64,000 bases of DNA from Kluyvera ascorbata ATCC 33433 (GCF_000735365.1 NZ_JMPL01000009.1:1-64000), one strand, 5' to 3'. Shown: positions 19,549 to 28,431, counted from the first letter of the stretch. Notes: generated from the letters alone by a model not told the origin. A program made the numbers and translations.

Positions 19549-20544
19549 ATGAAACAGACCGTTTATACCGCCAGCCCGGAGAGTCAGCAGATCCACGTCT
19601 GGACGCTGAACCATGACGGCAGCCTGACGTTGGTTCAGGTGGTGGATGTTCCAGGTCAGGTACAGCCAATGGTCATCAGCCCTGATAAACGTTTTCTGTA
19701 CGTCGGCGTACGCCCTGAATTCCGCGTGCTGGCCTACCGCATTGCGCCGGACGATGGCGCACTGACCTATGAAGCTGAGGCACCGTTGCCGGGTAGCCCT
19801 ACCCATATCTCTACCGACCGCAAAGGCAACTTCATCTTTAGCGCCTCCTATAACCAGGCCAACGTCAGCGTTATTCGTCTGGAAGATGGCCTGCCGCGCG
19901 ATACCGTGACGGTTGTGGAAGGGCTGGATGGCTGTCACTCCGCGAATATTTCCCCGGACAACCGCACCCTGTGGGTTCCGGCGTTGAAGCAGGATCGCAT
20001 CTGCCTGTTCACCCTGAGTGACGACGGCTTCTTGTCCGCTCAGACCCCGGCGGAAGTGACCACCGTAGAAGGCGCCGGTCCGCGGCACATGGTGTTCCAT
20101 CCGAACGAACAGTACGCTTACTGCGTCAACGAACTGAACGGCTCTGTAGACGTCTGGGAGCTTAAAGATCCGTACGGCAAAATCGAATGCGTGCAGACGC
20201 TGGATATGATGCCTGCTGATTTCACCGATACCCGCTGGGCGGCTGATATTCATATCACTCCAGATGGTCGTCACCTGTACACCTGTGACCGTACTTCCAG
20301 CCTGATTACCATCTTCAGCGTATCCGAAGATGGCAGCGTGCTGTCACTGGAAGGCTTCCAGCCGACCGAAACGCAGCCGCGTGGCTTCAACGTCGATCAC
20401 AGCGGGAAATACCTGATTGCTACCGGACAGAAATCACACCACGTCGCGGTGTATGAGATTGCTGGTGAGCAGGGGTTGCTGCAAGAGAAAGGGCGTTACG
20501 CGGTAGGCCAGGGCCCAATGTGGGTAGTCGTTAACGCACATTAA
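19549..20544 (+). CDS. pgl: 6-phosphogluconolactonase
   Basis: Hydrolyses 6-phosphogluconolactone in the oxidative pentose phosphate pathway. The protein is 331 residues, the K-12 YbhE length, a seven-bladed beta-propeller with repeated blade motifs such as [31 protein letters not shown] and [14 protein letters not shown]. It is not the NagB-like Pgl found in many bacteria. An AAGGAG ribosome site precedes the ATG. It is divergent from ybhA (129-base gap) and ends at a bidirectional terminator. K-12 genes ybhD, ybhH, ybhI and ybhJ, expected next, are absent. Confidence 0.96.
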   Translation: MKQTVYTASPESQQIHVWTLNHDGSLTLVQVVDVPGQVQPMVISPDKRFLYVGVRPEFRVLAYRIAPDDGALTYEAEAPLPGSPTHISTDRKGNFIFSASYNQANVSVIRLEDGLPRDTVTVVEGLDGCHSANISPDNRTLWVPALKQDRICLFTLSDDGFLSAQTPAEVTTVEGAGPRHMVFHPNEQYAYCVNELNGSVDVWELKDPYGKIECVQTLDMMPADFTDTRWAADIHITPDGRHLYTCDRTSSLITIFSVSEDGSVLSLEGFQPTETQPRGFNVDHSGKYLIATGQKSHHVAVYEIAGEQGLLQEKGRYAVGQGPMWVVVNAH

Positions 20545-20550
20545 ACGGTA

Positions 20551-20577
20551 ACCCGGCCAAGCGAAGCGCCGCCGGGA
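20551..20577. repeat. Short REP-like palindrome
   Basis: CCCGGCCAAGCGAAGCGCC followed by GCCGGG lies right after the pgl stop. A single-arm form of the window's dispersed repeat. Confidence 0.6.
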
Positions 20578-20605
20578 ATCGGCTCTGTGCCACATCCAGG
20601 CAACA

Positions 20606-20634
20606 AAAAAGGGCTCATTCAATGAGCCCTTTTT
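20606..20634. terminator. Bidirectional terminator between pgl and ybhC
   Basis: A 13-bp stem AAAAAGGGCTCAT / ATGAGCCCTTTTT with a three-base loop, A run on one side and T run on the other. It lies between the convergent genes pgl and ybhC and would stop transcription both ways. Confidence 0.9.
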
Positions 20635-20640
20635 GCTGGA

Positions 20641-21924
20641 TTACTTCTTAGGTTCAGCCACCACGTGACTTCCCACGCCGCGGTTGTTGTACTCCCACAT
20701 GCGGTTGAAGTTACGATCGTTCAGATCGCGTTTCAGTTGACCTTTCTCGTCCTGCGCGCCGGTATTGCCGCTGAACGGACGTTTAGAAACGGCAGCGTCA
20801 GCCCACGGTTTCGCCGAGTTAAAGCCTTCGTTAATCACGCTATCGCGAATTACAACCTGACCGTTGGTGTTGCCATCCACGTCCAGAGAACGGCCCAACT
20901 GCGCCACGCCGTCACCGGCTGCGGTGAAGGTGCTGTTGGTGGCCAGGAAACCGTAATAGACGTTGGACAGCGTTGCTGGTGCGAACACGTAACCTTCCTG
21001 CTGGGTACGAGAGTTCACCACGCGGAAGTCGGTTTTATCGAACACCACGGCGCCACGACCGGAAACGATATCCACATCGCCTTCCAGATAGCTGTCGGTG
21101 ACCAGCGTGCGGGTCTGGCGGTTGTTCTGCAGGCGGTTATCGACGCCGCTGTTGGTCACGAAGAAGGTGTTCTGACGGCCCAGAATGTTCACTTTGTTAA
21201 TCTGGGTTTTATCGCCATCGGTACGCAGGGCCACCGCCTGATGCGTTCCGGCATCCACGCTGTCGCCGAGGTTGTTTTCGATGGTCAGGTTCTGCAATTG
21301 CAGACCGTTGTTTTGCGACCAGACTACCGCGGAGCACATCACGCCCACGGTTGCGGTGCGCTTACTCTGGCAGCTGTCAAACATATACCATGCTGGTTTA
21401 CCCGGCATGTACTTGCCGCCCGGGTTCACCTGACGACGCCAGGTCGTTGGGTCCATCTCGGAGTCGATCGCCAGACCGATTTTTACGTCGATCGCTTTCT
21501 CGCCGGTACCATAAATGGTCACGCTACCCGGTGCTGCTGGAATGTAGACGGTGCCCTGGTATTCACCTGGCAGAACCGCGATGTACAGACGAGAGCTGCT
21601 GTGGCGAGCAATCGCGGCATCAACTGCAGCCTGAATGGTGGTGTGAGTCACACCCTGAGTGCCAGCAGGACCTACGACGAAGTCTGCTTTGGCCGGAACG
21701 GCGATGGAAGACGGAGACCAGGCGGCAGCGTTAGGGTCAAGAGAAGAGAAATAACGCGCGGCGACAAAGTTCTGCGCTTCATCCGCTGACAGCACCGGGC
21801 GAGACGCCGTACCAGGGGCGGCCTGGTCAGAAGGCTGCTGATCCGCAGGGGTTGAGCTGCAAGCCGTCAGTGTCACGCCAAAAGCCAATGCCAGCGCCAG
21901 ACGAGAAACCGAGAAAGTGTTCAT
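20641..21924 (-). CDS. ybhC: Outer-membrane lipoprotein YbhC (pectinesterase family, acyl-CoA thioesterase)
   Basis: A 427-residue pectin-methylesterase-fold lipoprotein, the same length as E. coli YbhC. The lipobox LTAC has its modified cysteine at residue 22, and no Asp at +2, so outer-membrane sorting is expected. The right-handed beta-helix carries GTQGVTHTTIQAAVDAAI near 88, LRTDGDKTQINKVNILGRQNTFFVTNSG near 235-262 and GDVDIVSGRGAVVF near 280-292, the family's catalytic Asp regions. E. coli YbhC lacks notable pectinesterase activity, so the natural substrate is uncertain. It ends at the terminator shared with pgl. Confidence 0.93.
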   Translation of the reverse strand: MNTFSVSRLALALAFGVTLTACSSTPADQQPSDQAAPGTASRPVLSADEAQNFVAARYFSSLDPNAAAWSPSSIAVPAKADFVVGPAGTQGVTHTTIQAAVDAAIARHSSSRLYIAVLPGEYQGTVYIPAAPGSVTIYGTGEKAIDVKIGLAIDSEMDPTTWRRQVNPGGKYMPGKPAWYMFDSCQSKRTATVGVMCSAVVWSQNNGLQLQNLTIENNLGDSVDAGTHQAVALRTDGDKTQINKVNILGRQNTFFVTNSGVDNRLQNNRQTRTLVTDSYLEGDVDIVSGRGAVVFDKTDFRVVNSRTQQEGYVFAPATLSNVYYGFLATNSTFTAAGDGVAQLGRSLDVDGNTNGQVVIRDSVINEGFNSAKPWADAAVSKRPFSGNTGAQDEKGQLKRDLNDRNFNRMWEYNNRGVGSHVVAEPKK

Positions 21925-22133
21925 GTTGCTCCAGGCTAGTTTAAGTGAATGTGAATCCCGTAAAAGCAGCCTTTTTATACTAAGTTGAGCGAAACGGGAA
22001 GATGTGCTGGCAAAAAAATCACCTGTTTTTTTGCCGACTTACCGTGAAGTACGCAGGAGGGGAAAGCATCTGGCGGAAAAGACCGCCGTGCGAATAGCCT
22101 ATGCAGAGGGTTGATGTGCAAAAGGCGGGGCGG

Positions 22134-22796
22134 TCAGAACGCTTTTTTGTGCGACAAACGGGTAATCAAGTCAGTGACGCTCAGTACCAATGCGGAGCGC
22201 ACCATCTGCTGATAGCGCTGTTCCTGCATGGTCCGCAGCGCGTCATCCACGACATCTTCCGGCATATGCAGCGTCGGCTGAGGCGGCAGCGCCGTCATGC
22301 AGTGCAGCATACTAATCGGGCCAAGGATTTCATCGTCGGTGAAGCTGTAAACAATATTCTCTTGTTCCAGCTCGTTGTTCAGGGCAACCAGCAGCTCAAC
22401 GTCTTCGTATTCGTCGCGGCTAATCACACCGAGGGCGTAAATCAGCTTGAGGCGCACCGACAGGTTAGCCAGCGGGCCGCTGCCTTCGAGCAGTGGCTCA
22501 ACCGCGTATTTCACCGCGTAGTCATCTTTGCGAAAGGCCTGCAGGATCAACAAGTCTACCGCCTCGGCGAGCAAAATGACCGTTGTCTGAATAAACCCGC
22601 TGAGCGTCTGGCGCGCGTTGAGTTTTTCGAGAACCCGATTTTCGGCGGCCTGGTTTTTATAAAGGTCAGATTCGTCCATTGTTGCCATCATGGTGGTTTC
22701 ATTGACCGAAGCGCGTGACTTTACGGGAGCCTGCTCCTTCGGATGAGGTCCTTTTATCTCTGGTTGCGCGATCACGCGCAGGCGATTTTGTTTCAT
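22134..22796 (-). CDS. mtlR: Mannitol operon repressor MtlR
   Basis: Regulator of mannitol uptake, 220 residues of all-alpha protein without a recognisable DNA-binding motif, as in the MtlR family. The conserved core is AAENRVLEKLNARQTLSGFI, FRKDDYAVKYAVEPLLEGSGPLANLSVRLKLIYALGVI and FTDDEILGP. It is about 25 residues longer than E. coli MtlR (195 by memory); the extra part is an N-terminal basic, Pro-rich stretch. The AAGGT ribosome site five bases before 22796 supports this long start. Third gene of mtlADR, 62 bases after mtlD. Confidence 0.88.
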   Translation of the reverse strand: MKQNRLRVIAQPEIKGPHPKEQAPVKSRASVNETTMMATMDESDLYKNQAAENRVLEKLNARQTLSGFIQTTVILLAEAVDLLILQAFRKDDYAVKYAVEPLLEGSGPLANLSVRLKLIYALGVISRDEYEDVELLVALNNELEQENIVYSFTDDEILGPISMLHCMTALPPQPTLHMPEDVVDDALRTMQEQRYQQMVRSALVLSVTDLITRLSHKKAF

Positions 22797-22858
22797 CTTA
22801 CCTTCTTATTCCGGAGCTGCTGCCAGCGCAGCAGCTCCAACCCAATGGGCAACAACAT

Positions 22859-24013
22859 TTATTTCCGTTGCATGGCGTTATACACATTCACAATCTGAGC
22901 GACAAGGGCTGGCTCGTCCTGCAGGCCGCAGACCTGGGTCACAGTGTGGGTGACGCCATTATCACGCAGCCGGTCCACCATTTCTTGCGCCTGCGGGTCA
23001 TTGCTGCTGCGATAGCTTAACGCTGCCGCGATGCCCATCACCAGGTTGCTGTAGGGCAGGCCGTACTCCAGCGTGCCGCGCAATGGCTTAATCAGGCGGT
23101 CACCTTCACTCAGTTTACGCAGCGGCTGACGGCCAACGCGCTCAACATCGTCATGCAGATACGGGTTTTCAAAACGCGTCAGGATTTTTTCGATGTAAGC
23201 GGCATGCTGTACAGGATCAAAGCCATAACGTTTGATCAGCACGTCACCGCTTTCGGTCATTGCGCCTTTTACGACATCGCGAATCGCCGGATCCAGAATG
23301 GCATCGCGAATGGTTTTATGTCCGGCCAGCTGTCCAAGATAAGCGGTAATCGCATGACCCGTATTGAGGGTAAACAGCTTACGCTCGATATAGGCCATCA
23401 GGTTGCTGGTGGATTCCATCCCCGCAATATCGGGAAGCTGACCTTTAAACTGCGTGCTGTCGACAATCCATTCGCTGAAGGTTTCAACGGTGACATCCAA
23501 CGGATCGTCGTTCGCCGCGGAGCCCGGCGGCACAATGCGGTCGACGGCAGAATCGACAAAACCGACGTGTTCTTCCACCCAGCCGTGAAGCTCGGTAGGC
23601 ATCGCCAGCAGTACGTGCTGCTTGAGTTGGCTGGTGCCGCGCACCATATTTTCACAGGCGATAATGTTCATCGGTTGCTGGTTGCCGTTTTGGTGGCGGG
23701 CAATCAGCCCTTGCGCCAGCGTGCTGGCGATTTTGCTCAAAACCTGCGGGCCAACGGCAGTGGTGATGATGTCCGCCTCGGCGATTTGTCGGATGGCATC
23801 CTGGCTGTTGCTGTGGATGGCGCTCACGCGGTTGACCTGCTCGACGCGGGCGTTTTCGCCCACCACGTTGACCTGATAGTGCTGCTGGTGCGCCAGCTGA
23901 TCGACCAGCGGCTGATTAACATCGGCAAAGGTTAACTCCGCCTGTGCGTCGGCCAGCAGTTTGCCAATGAAGCCCCGGCCAATATTCCCTGCACCAAAAT
24001 GAATCGCTTTCAT
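22859..24013 (-). CDS. mtlD: Mannitol-1-phosphate 5-dehydrogenase
   Basis: Oxidises mannitol 1-phosphate to fructose 6-phosphate with NAD+. The protein is 384 residues (E. coli 382). The N-terminal Rossmann motif is [16 protein letters not shown] at 5-20. The polyol dehydrogenase core carries [15 protein letters not shown] near 125, [15 protein letters not shown] near 150, the catalytic [10 protein letters not shown] near 213-222 and [17 protein letters not shown] near 290. It clearly diverges from the K-12 protein in the first 110 residues. It lies 53 bases after mtlA in the same operon. Confidence 0.94.
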   Translation of the reverse strand: MKAIHFGAGNIGRGFIGKLLADAQAELTFADVNQPLVDQLAHQQHYQVNVVGENARVEQVNRVSAIHSNSQDAIRQIAEADIITTAVGPQVLSKIASTLAQGLIARHQNGNQQPMNIIACENMVRGTSQLKQHVLLAMPTELHGWVEEHVGFVDSAVDRIVPPGSAANDDPLDVTVETFSEWIVDSTQFKGQLPDIAGMESTSNLMAYIERKLFTLNTGHAITAYLGQLAGHKTIRDAILDPAIRDVVKGAMTESGDVLIKRYGFDPVQHAAYIEKILTRFENPYLHDDVERVGRQPLRKLSEGDRLIKPLRGTLEYGLPYSNLVMGIAAALSYRSSNDPQAQEMVDRLRDNGVTHTVTQVCGLQDEPALVAQIVNVYNAMQRK

Positions 24014-24066
24014 AAATCTGACCTCGAGAAAATCTTTCCATGTCAGGGGCGTCTGCCCCTGAAGCC

Positions 24067-26052
24067 TTATGCTGCTTGCTCGCCTGACAGAATCTGCAGG
24101 ATTTCCTGAACGCTGGTGGTCTGCGTCAGACGCTCAATCACGTCTTTATCATCCAGCGCGTTCGCTAAGCGGGCGATAACCTGAACGTGCTCGTTGTTGC
24201 GGGCGGCAATGCCAATAACCAGCCGGGCAATATCGTCCGGCTCATCGCCGAATCGAACGCCTTCTGGGTACTGACAAATGACAATCCCGGTGCGCAGCAC
24301 GCGGTCTTTGGCTTCGACGGTACCGTGCGGCACCGCGATGGATTCTCCAAGATAGGTGGTGGTCAGCGCTTCACGCGCCAGCATGGCGTCAACGTAGTCC
24401 GGCTCAACGTAGCCACCGGAAACCAGCATCTCACCGGCAAAGCGGATGGCCTGAGCCTTATTCTCGGCGGTCAGGTTGAGGAAAATGTTGTCTGCGCTGA
24501 GCTTAAACAGATTCTCGTCGCGCTCGGTACCGTCGAACGCGTCATCGTTCGCCGCGATAATCGTCTGGTTAATAAGACGGCTGTCGTTGGCGGCGGCAGG
24601 CAGTTTAGCTGCCAGCAGACGAGTGGTCAGGTCGGTATACAGGCCGCTATCCAGGAAGTTGGAGAGCGACATATGCATCGCCTGTGGCGCAAAGCGCATG
24701 GCACGTTCGGTTAAATCCTGATGGGTAATCACCAGGTCAACATCGTCAGGCAGACTGTTGATGGCGCAGTTGGTGACTGAAATATGGGTCAGACCCGCAT
24801 CTTTAACCTTCTTGCGCAGCACGCCTGCGCCCAATGCGCTGGAACCCATGCCCGCATCGCACGCCACGATGATTTTACGCACGTGGTGCAAATCTTTAGA
24901 GAGGTCGAGCGTTTCGCTACGCATCGCAGGTTGTGGCAGCTCACCGGACGATTTCCCGCCGGATTTAGACTGCTGCTTCAGGCTCTGCATGCGGCGGGTG
25001 GCTTCGGCCAGACCGTTACTCTCTTCATCGCCAACGCGAACGCGCTTCAGCAGCATAGAGGCGGTCAGGAAGGAGACCAGCGTTGAGGCCAGAATCGACA
25101 GCACCACGCCAATAATGGAGGCCTTCGGCGTCATCAGCAGTACGGCAAAGATAGAACCTGGAGAAGCCGGGGAGACCAGACCTGCGTTGAACAGGGTCAG
25201 GGTAAATACGCCGGTCATGCCGCCCAGAATCACCGCCAGAAGCAGGCGTGGGTTCATCAGCACGTACGGGAAGTAAATTTCGTGGATGCCACCGAAGAAG
25301 TGAATGATTGCCGCACCGCCTGCAGACTGTTTGGCGCTACCTTTGCCAAAGAACATGTACGCCAGCAGCACGCCGAGGCCTGGGCCTGGGTTTGCTTCAA
25401 TCAGGAAGAAGATAGATTTACCGGTTTCGGTGGCCTGCTGAATACCCAGCGGTGAGAAGATACCGTGGTTAATGGCATTGTTGAGGAACAGGATTTTCGC
25501 CGGTTCAACAAAGATAGAGGTTAACGGCAGCAGGTTGTTCTGCACCATGACGTTAACGCCCGTTGCCAGTGCTTTAGAGAGCAGCTCAACCATCGGGCCA
25601 ATGGCCAGGAAGGCGAGCATCGCCAGCAGCATGCCGATAATACCGGCTGAGAAGTTGTTCACCAGCATCTCAAAGCCGCTTTTGATTTTACCGTCAACCC
25701 AGCGGTCGAAGCGTTTAATTGCCCAGCCGCCCAGCGGGCCGGCAATCATCGCGCCCATAAACATTGGCATATCGGCGCCAACGATAACGCCCATGGTGGT
25801 GATGGCACCGACCACGCCACCGCGTTCGCCGCCGATAAGGCGACCACCGGTGTAGCCGATTAACAGCGGCAGCAGGTAGGTGATCATCGGGCCAACCAGT
25901 TTGGCTAACGTCTCGTTAGGGAGCCATCCGGTGGGAATAAATAATGCAGTAATCAAACCCCAGGCAATGAATGCGCCAATATTGGGCATCACCATATTGC
26001 TGAGGAAGCGGCCAAAATTCTGTACCTTGACCTTGATATCTGGTGATAACAT
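24067..26052 (-). CDS. mtlA: Mannitol-specific PTS enzyme IICBA
   Basis: Imports D-mannitol and phosphorylates it to mannitol 1-phosphate. The protein is 661 residues in three fused domains. Membrane IIC (about 1-340) includes [20 protein letters not shown] and the [16 protein letters not shown] loop near 255. IIB (about 395-490) has the phospho-cysteine in [18 protein letters not shown] (about 520-661) has the phospho-histidine in [14 protein letters not shown]. It is longer than K-12 MtlA (637 by memory), mostly in the IIC-IIB linker and the IIB-IIA linker. At least four CRP-like sites lie upstream. In K-12 the operon maps at 81 minutes, not between ybhC and ybhB. Confidence 0.94.
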   Translation of the reverse strand: MLSPDIKVKVQNFGRFLSNMVMPNIGAFIAWGLITALFIPTGWLPNETLAKLVGPMITYLLPLLIGYTGGRLIGGERGGVVGAITTMGVIVGADMPMFMGAMIAGPLGGWAIKRFDRWVDGKIKSGFEMLVNNFSAGIIGMLLAMLAFLAIGPMVELLSKALATGVNVMVQNNLLPLTSIFVEPAKILFLNNAINHGIFSPLGIQQATETGKSIFFLIEANPGPGLGVLLAYMFFGKGSAKQSAGGAAIIHFFGGIHEIYFPYVLMNPRLLLAVILGGMTGVFTLTLFNAGLVSPASPGSIFAVLLMTPKASIIGVVLSILASTLVSFLTASMLLKRVRVGDEESNGLAEATRRMQSLKQQSKSGGKSSGELPQPAMRSETLDLSKDLHHVRKIIVACDAGMGSSALGAGVLRKKVKDAGLTHISVTNCAINSLPDDVDLVITHQDLTERAMRFAPQAMHMSLSNFLDSGLYTDLTTRLLAAKLPAAANDSRLINQTIIAANDDAFDGTERDENLFKLSADNIFLNLTAENKAQAIRFAGEMLVSGGYVEPDYVDAMLAREALTTTYLGESIAVPHGTVEAKDRVLRTGIVICQYPEGVRFGDEPDDIARLVIGIAARNNEHVQVIARLANALDDKDVIERLTQTTSVQEILQILSGEQAA

Positions 26053-26055
26053 AAA

Positions 26056-26192
26056 AACACCCCTCGTGGTGCGCGTCTTAGATGCTGCGCGTCGTCATAG
26101 TCGTGATGGTTTCGCCAAAAACCATCCAGTCGTTCTGTATGCAAAATCGACTCTATCACGGCGTTTTCGTCTCGCGTACCCCGAGGGGTGTT
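26056..26192 (-). repeat. 11-bp inverted repeat flanking the mtlA leader
   Basis: AACACCCCTCG at 26056-26066 and its exact complement CGAGGGGTGTT at 26182-26192, 115 bases apart. The arm next to mtlA supplies its GAGGGG ribosome site seven bases before the ATG. Between the arms is a smaller hairpin at 26105-26126 (GATGGTTT / AAACCATC, six-base loop). Confidence 0.6.
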
Positions 26193-26208
26193 TGTGATCT
26201 GGATCACC
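26193..26208 (-). promoter_or_regulatory. CRP site 1 of mtlA
   Basis: TGTGATCTGGATCACC: two CRP half-sites, TGTGA and TCACC, with the standard six-base gap. It is the site nearest to mtlA. Confidence 0.72.
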
Positions 26209-26236
26209 ATCTAAACCCTATCAAATGGCTGTTTAT

Positions 26237-26252
26237 AGTGATATTCATCACA
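26237..26252 (-). promoter_or_regulatory. CRP site 2 of mtlA
   Basis: AGTGATATTCATCACA: nine of ten half-site bases match TGTGA-N6-TCACA. Its centre lies 44 bases from site 1. Confidence 0.7.
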
Positions 26253-26309
26253 TAAACAGGCTGTAAGTCGGCAACAAAGCGAAAATCTCACCTTTACCGG
26301 ACGGTTTTT

Positions 26310-26325
26310 TGTGATTTAAATCACT
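26310..26325 (-). promoter_or_regulatory. CRP site 3 of mtlA
   Basis: TGTGATTTAAATCACT: nine of ten half-site bases match. Its centre lies 73 bases from site 2. Confidence 0.7.
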
Positions 26326-26353
26326 TTTTGCATTGGTCTGTTTGTTTTTGAAT

Positions 26354-26369
26354 TGTGATCAAATTCACA
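26354..26369 (-). promoter_or_regulatory. CRP site 4 of mtlA
   Basis: TGTGATCAAATTCACA: a perfect TGTGA-N6-TCACA match. Its centre lies 44 bases from site 3. E. coli mtlA is known for several CRP sites, and the same arrangement appears to be kept here. Confidence 0.8.
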
Positions 26370-26463
26370 AGATATATTTACATTCCTCTGACGCTTCCTT
26401 GCTTTCCCTTCACGCTTCGACCTTTACGTTAGAAAATTACAGCGCGGCGCCTCAGGCGCAAAA

Positions 26464-26495
26464 AAGCCCTGCCAGGTTTCCCGAGCAGGGCTTTA
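26464..26495 (-). terminator. Terminator of the bioA-ybhB transcript
   Basis: AAAGCCCTGC / GCAGGGCTTT, ten-bp stem with a 12-base loop. On the minus strand it is followed by further T residues. It lies 17 bases beyond the ybhB stop. Confidence 0.85.
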
Positions 26496-26511
26496 ACAGA
26501 ACATTTTGCGA

Positions 26512-26988
26512 TTAGCTGAACAGGGCGGTGATGGATGCGCTGCCGAGGCTATGGAAGTGCACGTTGAAGCCAACCATCGCGCCGCTGGCGCCTTCATCAA
26601 CCTCAATGCCCTCAACGTCCATCGCGTGGACGGTGAAGATATAACGGTGGGTTTCACCCTTTGGCGGAGCCGCGCCGCCGTAGCCCGCTTTACCGAAGTC
26701 GGTACGCGTTTGCAAAGCGCCTGCCGGTAAGCCGACCAGGCCAGAACCTGCGCCGGCTGGCAGTTCGCGGGTGTCTGCTGGAATATTGGCAACAATCCAG
26801 TGCCACCAGCCGGAGCCGGTTGGTGCATCCGGGTCGTAACAGGTTACGACAAAGCTTTTGGTGCCAGCGGGGACATCGTCCCAGGCCAGATGGGGAGAAA
26901 GGTTTTCGCCATCGTAGCCCATGCCGTTGAACACCTGGCGATGGGGAAGCTTTTCACCGTCACGCAGGTCGTGGCTGACTAATTTCAT
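26512..26988 (-). CDS. ybhB: YbhB, Raf-kinase-inhibitor / PEBP family protein
   Basis: A cytoplasmic phosphatidylethanolamine-binding-protein-like protein, 158 residues, the K-12 length. PEBP motifs include ENLSPHLAWDDVPAGTKSFVVTCYDPDAPTGSGWWHWIV near 28-66 and FGKAGYGGAAPPKGETHRYIFTVHAM near 98-123. Function is unknown in bacteria; the structure resembles mammalian RKIP. It follows bioA on the same strand after 70 bases, and in E. coli it is part of the bioA transcript. Its ribosome site AAAGGAGG is buried in a 14-bp inverted repeat (26996-27027). Confidence 0.95.
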   Translation of the reverse strand: MKLVSHDLRDGEKLPHRQVFNGMGYDGENLSPHLAWDDVPAGTKSFVVTCYDPDAPTGSGWWHWIVANIPADTRELPAGAGSGLVGLPAGALQTRTDFGKAGYGGAAPPKGETHRYIFTVHAMDVEGIEVDEGASGAMVGFNVHFHSLGSASITALFS

Positions 26989-26995
26989 CAACTGC

Positions 26996-27027
26996 CTCCT
27001 TTGTTAATCAACTGATTAACAAAGGAG
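26996..27027 (-). promoter_or_regulatory. Perfect inverted repeat covering the ybhB ribosome binding site
   Basis: Arms CTCCTTTGTTAATC and GATTAACAAAGGAG, 14 bp, with a four-base loop. In the minus-strand mRNA the second arm contains AAAGGAG, most of the ybhB Shine-Dalgarno sequence, eight bases before the ATG. It could fold into a stem that blocks translation, or be a DNA operator. Confidence 0.65.
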
Positions 27028-27058
27028 TGTAGCGGCAACGCGGGCGGATTACCGCAGC

Positions 27059-28348
27059 TTATTGGATAAAAAATGTTTCCTGTTCGACCGCGAGACACAC
27101 CGCTCGGGTCAAGCGCGTCAGCTGCTGCGGGGAGATCGGATATGGCGGCATCAGATAAATCAGGCGGCCAAACGGACGGATCCACACGCCCTGTTCAACG
27201 AAAAAGCGCTGGAGCAGCGCCGGATTCACCGGGTAGCGCGTCTCGACGACGCCAATGGCGCCCAGCACGCGGACATCGGCGACCAGCGGCGCGTCGGCGG
27301 CTGGGGCGAGTTCGCGCTTGAGCTGGCGTTCAATTGCCGCCACCTGCATTTGCCACTCTCCACTCTCCAGCAGCGCCAGGCTTTCTGTCGCGACGGCGCA
27401 GGCCAGCGGGTTACCCATAAAGGTCGGGCCGTGCATAAAGCAGCCTGCTTCGCCGTTGCTGATGGTCTCGGCAACGTTGCGGGTGGTAATGGTGGCGGAG
27501 AGCGTCATGGTGCCGCCGGTCAGCGCTTTGCCGAGACACAGAATGTCGGCGCTAATCCCCGCATGGTCGCAGGCAAACAGCTTGCCGGTACGACCAAAGC
27601 CGGTGGCAATCTCATCGGCAATCAGCAGGATCCCTTCGCGATCGCACATCTTGCGGATACGCTTTAGCCACTCAGGATGATACATCCGCATACCGCCCGC
27701 GCCCTGAACGACAGGCTCGAGGATAACGGCGGCAATCTCGTGGCGATGCGCGGCCATCAGGCGGGCAAAGGCCACCATATCGTACTCGTCAAACTCTCCG
27801 CCAAAACGGCTATGCGGCGCAGGCGCAAACAGGTTTTCCGGCAGGTAGCCTTTCCACAGGCTGTGCATGGAGTTATCTGGGTCGCATACCGACATCGCGC
27901 CAAAGGTGTCGCCGTGGTAGCCGTTGCGGAAGGTCAGGAAACGTTGGCGCGACTCGCCTTTGGCCTGCCAATACTGCAACGCCATTTTCATCGCCACTTC
28001 CACCGCCACCGAACCCGAGTCGGCAAGGAACACGCACTCCAGCGGCTCCGGTGTCATCGCCACCAGCTTACGGCACAGCGCCACGGCGGAAGGGTGGGTG
28101 ATTCCACCAAACATCACGTGCGACACCTGGTCGATTTGCGTCTTCATAGCCGCGTTCAGCCGCGGGTGATTGTAGCCGTGAATGGCCGCCCACCACGAAG
28201 ACATGCCGTCCACCAGATGCTCGCCGTTGGCGAGGTGCAGCTCGCAGCCTTCGGCAGAAACCACCGGATAGACCGGCAGCGGTTTGGTCATTGAGGTGTA
28301 GGGATGCCAGATATGGCGGCTATCGAAGGCAAGATCGTCCGTTGTCAT
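27059..28348 (-). CDS. bioA: Adenosylmethionine-8-amino-7-oxononanoate aminotransferase
   Basis: A PLP enzyme that transfers the amino group of S-adenosylmethionine to KAPA, giving DAPA in biotin synthesis. The protein is 429 residues. Key parts are [16 protein letters not shown] near 12-27, [12 protein letters not shown] and [21 protein letters not shown] near 100-120. [24 protein letters not shown] lies near 240-262, and the PLP lysine is in [16 protein letters not shown] near 270-280. Start 28348 ([17 protein letters not shown]) is the family start; the frame opens six codons earlier inside the operator. Divergent from bioB across the BirA operator. Confidence 0.97.
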   Translation of the reverse strand: MTTDDLAFDSRHIWHPYTSMTKPLPVYPVVSAEGCELHLANGEHLVDGMSSWWAAIHGYNHPRLNAAMKTQIDQVSHVMFGGITHPSAVALCRKLVAMTPEPLECVFLADSGSVAVEVAMKMALQYWQAKGESRQRFLTFRNGYHGDTFGAMSVCDPDNSMHSLWKGYLPENLFAPAPHSRFGGEFDEYDMVAFARLMAAHRHEIAAVILEPVVQGAGGMRMYHPEWLKRIRKMCDREGILLIADEIATGFGRTGKLFACDHAGISADILCLGKALTGGTMTLSATITTRNVAETISNGEAGCFMHGPTFMGNPLACAVATESLALLESGEWQMQVAAIERQLKRELAPAADAPLVADVRVLGAIGVVETRYPVNPALLQRFFVEQGVWIRPFGRLIYLMPPYPISPQQLTRLTRAVCLAVEQETFFIQ

Positions 28349-28355
28349 AATCGAC

Positions 28356-28389
28356 TTGTAAACCATTTTGAAAAGTTTTAGGTTTACGA
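28356..28389. promoter_or_regulatory. BirA operator, divergent bioA/bioBFCD promoter
   Basis: TTGTAAACC at 28356-28364 and GGTTTACGA at 28381-28389 with a 16-base spacer. This is the same layout as the E. coli bio operator. Biotinoyl-AMP-bound BirA should repress both bioA and bioBFCD from it. Confidence 0.92.
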
Positions 28390-28431
28390 GTATAAACCGA
28401 ACCGAAAATTAACAAAACCCCGGAGAAGCCA

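Noticed and set aside
19420-20274. N-terminal extension of ybhA to 557 residues
   Set aside because: The added part lies across the ybhA-pgl promoter and antisense to pgl. The HAD domain begins at the usual start, 19419.
20665-21789. A 374-codon plus-strand frame opposite ybhC
   Set aside because: It is a shadow of the conserved ybhC frame. The product is His- and Val-rich without domains.
21925-26511. Lambda attB core or integrase remnant at the mtl insertion
   Set aside because: I saw no GCTTTTTTATACTAA core and no integrase-like frame in this interval.
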